Assembly: GCA_016793415.1 (NCBI GenBank)
Contig: JAEUMC010000125.1
Coordinates: 1 to 6,445 of the forward strand
DNA from: Devosia sp.
GTDB taxonomy: Bacteria; Pseudomonadota; Alphaproteobacteria; Rhizobiales; Devosiaceae
Direction of reading: 5' to 3'
Length of the DNA stretch: 6,445 nucleotides
Positions 5,254-6,445 of this stretch are shown here, piece after piece (the stretch's first letter is position 1; every line of letters starts with the position of its first letter). The notes below the pieces were generated by a model that searched no databases, was not told the DNA's origin, and saw nothing but the letters and a program-made list of their open reading frames with translations. A program made the translations under genes and the position numbers.

Positions 5254-6209
5254 TATGCCCTGCCCGCCTTGCGATTTGCGTTCCAGCGCAGCAGGTACTG
5301 CACGGCGATGAGAACCATGACCGGCACCAGCATCATGGTGGCCGCGGCCATGCCCTGGCCGACGTTCACGCGGTCGGTGATGTGCTGGATGACGTAGACC
5401 GCCGGCATCTGGGTGGAGACACCCGGGCCGCCCTGGGTCATAGCGATGACGATGTCGAACACCTTCACCACGCCCGTGCACTGCAGGATGAAGGCCGTGG
5501 CGATCGCGCCCTTCATCATCGGCAGGACGATGAACAGATAGGTCTTCCAGGTCGGGATGCCGTCAACCTTGGCGGCCTTCCAGATTTCTGAATCGACGCC
5601 GCGCAGGCCCGCCAGCATGATCGCCATGGTAACGCCCACGCCGTTCCACAGCCCGCCGAGCACCAGGCCGTAGAGCGCGGTCTCCTGCTTCACCAGCGGC
5701 GCGAACTCGAAGTTCGTCCAGCCAAGCTGGCGTACGGCGGACTGGATGCCGAGGTTGGGATCGAACATCCACTGCCAGACGAGGCCGGTGACGACCAGCG
5801 ACATGGCGAAGGGATAGAGGAAAATCGAGCGGAACAGATCTTCCTGCTTGATGCGCTGGTCCATGAAGACCGCGAGCAGGTAGCCGAACACCATGCTGAC
5901 GCCCAGCGACAAGACGCCGAACACGAACAGGTTCTGGACTGAGATGATCCACCGGTCGGTGCGCCACAGGCGCTCGTACTGCTGCAGCCCGATAAAGTTG
6001 AAGTTCGGGAACAGCTTGGAATTGGTGAACGACCAGATGATCGAAAAGATGATGCAGATGATGAACACCCCGACCGCCGTGGCGATCATCGGTGTCGTAC
6101 CCAGGATCGACTGGATGTTGAATTTACGGCGCGTGCGCGGTCTGCGCTCCGCTGCTGTGCCGGCAAAACCAGGCGCCGCTCGTTCGCCCGGTTCGGCGAT
6201 CTGGGTCAT
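5253..6209 (-). CDS. Carbohydrate ABC transporter permease, MalF type (glucose/mannose-like branch)
   Basis: This 318-residue inner-membrane protein pairs with the MalG-type permease. A basic cytoplasmic N-terminus (ERRPRTRRKF, 21-30) precedes about six membrane segments near 40-62, 92-116, 128-148, 178-202, 225-247 and 285-307. The EAA loop spans E208 to P230 (EIWKAAKVDG, then IVLP). The pattern NFIGLQQYERLW, then DRWIISVQNLFVFG, FMDQ, LYPFAMSLVVTG and MTQGGPG resembles GtsB/GlcE-type glucose-mannose permeases, by recall and not by search. It lacks the large periplasmic insertion of E. coli MalF, as most CUT1 partners do. The ATG at 6209 has GGGAG six bases upstream. A hairpin-T-run lies between this gene and the binding-protein gene upstream, so its expression is probably set by readthrough. 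The downstream permease starts within its stop codon. The substrate could be a mono-, di- or anhydrosaccharide. Confidence 0.95.
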   Translation of the reverse strand: MTQIAEPGERAAPGFAGTAAERRPRTRRKFNIQSILGTTPMIATAVGVFIICIIFSIIWSFTNSKLFPNFNFIGLQQYERLWRTDRWIISVQNLFVFGVLSLGVSMVFGYLLAVFMDQRIKQEDLFRSIFLYPFAMSLVVTGLVWQWMFDPNLGIQSAVRQLGWTNFEFAPLVKQETALYGLVLGGLWNGVGVTMAIMLAGLRGVDSEIWKAAKVDGIPTWKTYLFIVLPMMKGAIATAFILQCTGVVKVFDIVIAMTQGGPGVSTQMPAVYVIQHITDRVNVGQGMAAATMMLVPVMVLIAVQYLLRWNANRKAGRA

Positions 6210-6271
6210 GGCTCACTCCCCGCGTTGTTGAAGCAACCGGCCCCGGATCCCCTGCCCACCCGGATACGCCG

Positions 6272-6307
6272 AAAAAAGAGCCGGGCGGTGCTTTTGGCAC
6301 CGCCCGG
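6272..6307 (-). terminator. Intra-operon hairpin with T-run after the binding-protein gene
   Basis: CCGGGCGGTGC (minus strand, 6307-6297) pairs perfectly with GCACCGCCCGG (6291-6281), an 11-bp stem with a 5-base loop. On the minus strand it is followed by CTCTTTTTTC, so it has full intrinsic-terminator architecture. It starts 16 bases after the stop of the sugar-binding protein gene and about 60 bases before the permease gene. Partial termination at this place is a common way to make binding protein in excess over membrane components; 3' stabilisation of the binding-protein message is the related alternative. Confidence 0.85.
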
Positions 6308-6323
6308 ACATCGTAACACCAAA

Positions 6324-6445
6324 TCAGTCGGCGTTCTGGAGGATCGTCACGTACTGCTCGACGGCAGACTCGACGGTCACGGAGTCGTCGGCCCAGAACT
6401 GGGCGACGAGGTCGTTCATCTGACCGGTGGTGTCGTTCGACTGCC
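6324..6445 (-). CDS. Carbohydrate ABC transporter periplasmic substrate-binding protein, C-terminal end only
   Basis: Only the last 40 codons and the TGA stop lie in the window; the rest is beyond the right edge. The readable C-terminus ends with FWADDSVTVESAVEQYV followed by TILQNAD. An aromatic residue, acidic turn and amphipathic Glu/Val helix close to the end are typical of family 1 sugar-binding proteins, notably the glucose/mannose-type GtsA group. Its position directly upstream of two CUT1 permeases supports the call more than the short sequence does. It would bind the sugar in the periplasm and dock on the permease pair. Codon usage is GC-rich like its neighbours. A hairpin with T-run follows the stop. 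Confidence 0.8.
   Translation of the reverse strand, partial: QSNDTTGQMNDLVAQFWADDSVTVESAVEQYVTILQNAD

Noticed and set aside
5254..5481. Upstream extension of the MalG-type permease gene to 5481
   Set aside because: The extra N-terminal residues are His/Arg/Gly-rich out-of-frame sequence of the MalF-type gene; the TAATG junction gives a normal start.
1..6445. CRISPR array, tRNA/rRNA gene, insertion sequence or phage feature
   Set aside because: No regularly spaced short repeats, no cloverleaf or rRNA-like stretch, no transposase motifs and no terminal inverted repeats were seen; coding style is uniform across the window.

Overview
The window is GC-rich DNA with dense, codirectional genes and short spacers. 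Every supported gene reads on the minus strand. Protein style, a CUT1 sugar importer and a candidate TGA-N9-TCA iron operator point to an alphaproteobacterium, most likely of the Hyphomicrobiales (Rhizobiales). The genus cannot be fixed from sequence alone.

Reading in the direction of transcription (right to left), the main unit is a carbohydrate uptake and catabolism operon. It begins with the 3' end of a periplasmic sugar-binding protein gene (6324-6445). A strong hairpin with a T-run follows (6272-6307). Next come two inner-membrane permease genes that overlap by one base (5253-6209 and 4333-5253) and a MalK/UgpC-type ATPase gene (3250-4326). A 129-bp spacer with a GC-rich hairpin leads to two tandem, clearly paralogous xylose-isomerase-like TIM-barrel genes (2368-3120, TTG start; and 1611-2354). 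The last gene encodes a Gfo/Idh/MocA-family NAD(P)-dependent oxidoreductase (467-1606). A terminator-like hairpin at 419-443 closes the unit.

The importer resembles the glucose/mannose (Gts/Glc-type) branch of CUT1 transporters. One MocA-type dehydrogenase plus two different TIM-barrel 'isomerases' is the enzyme set described for levoglucosan breakdown (LgdA with LgdB1/LgdB2) and resembles C-glycoside deglycosylation systems. There the sugar is oxidised at C3, and the keto-sugar then undergoes elimination and hydration. A plausible reading is that this operon imports a glucoside or anhydrosugar and opens it through a 3-keto intermediate rather than by a classical glycosidase. The substrate is not determined.

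Downstream, separated by the terminator, a second unit begins: the 5' end (85 codons) of a periplasmic iron-siderophore binding protein gene (1-255). A palindrome, CATGA-N9-TCATG, lies just upstream of its start and matches the RirA iron-responsive operator pattern, so this neighbour is probably iron-regulated and functionally unrelated to the sugar operon.
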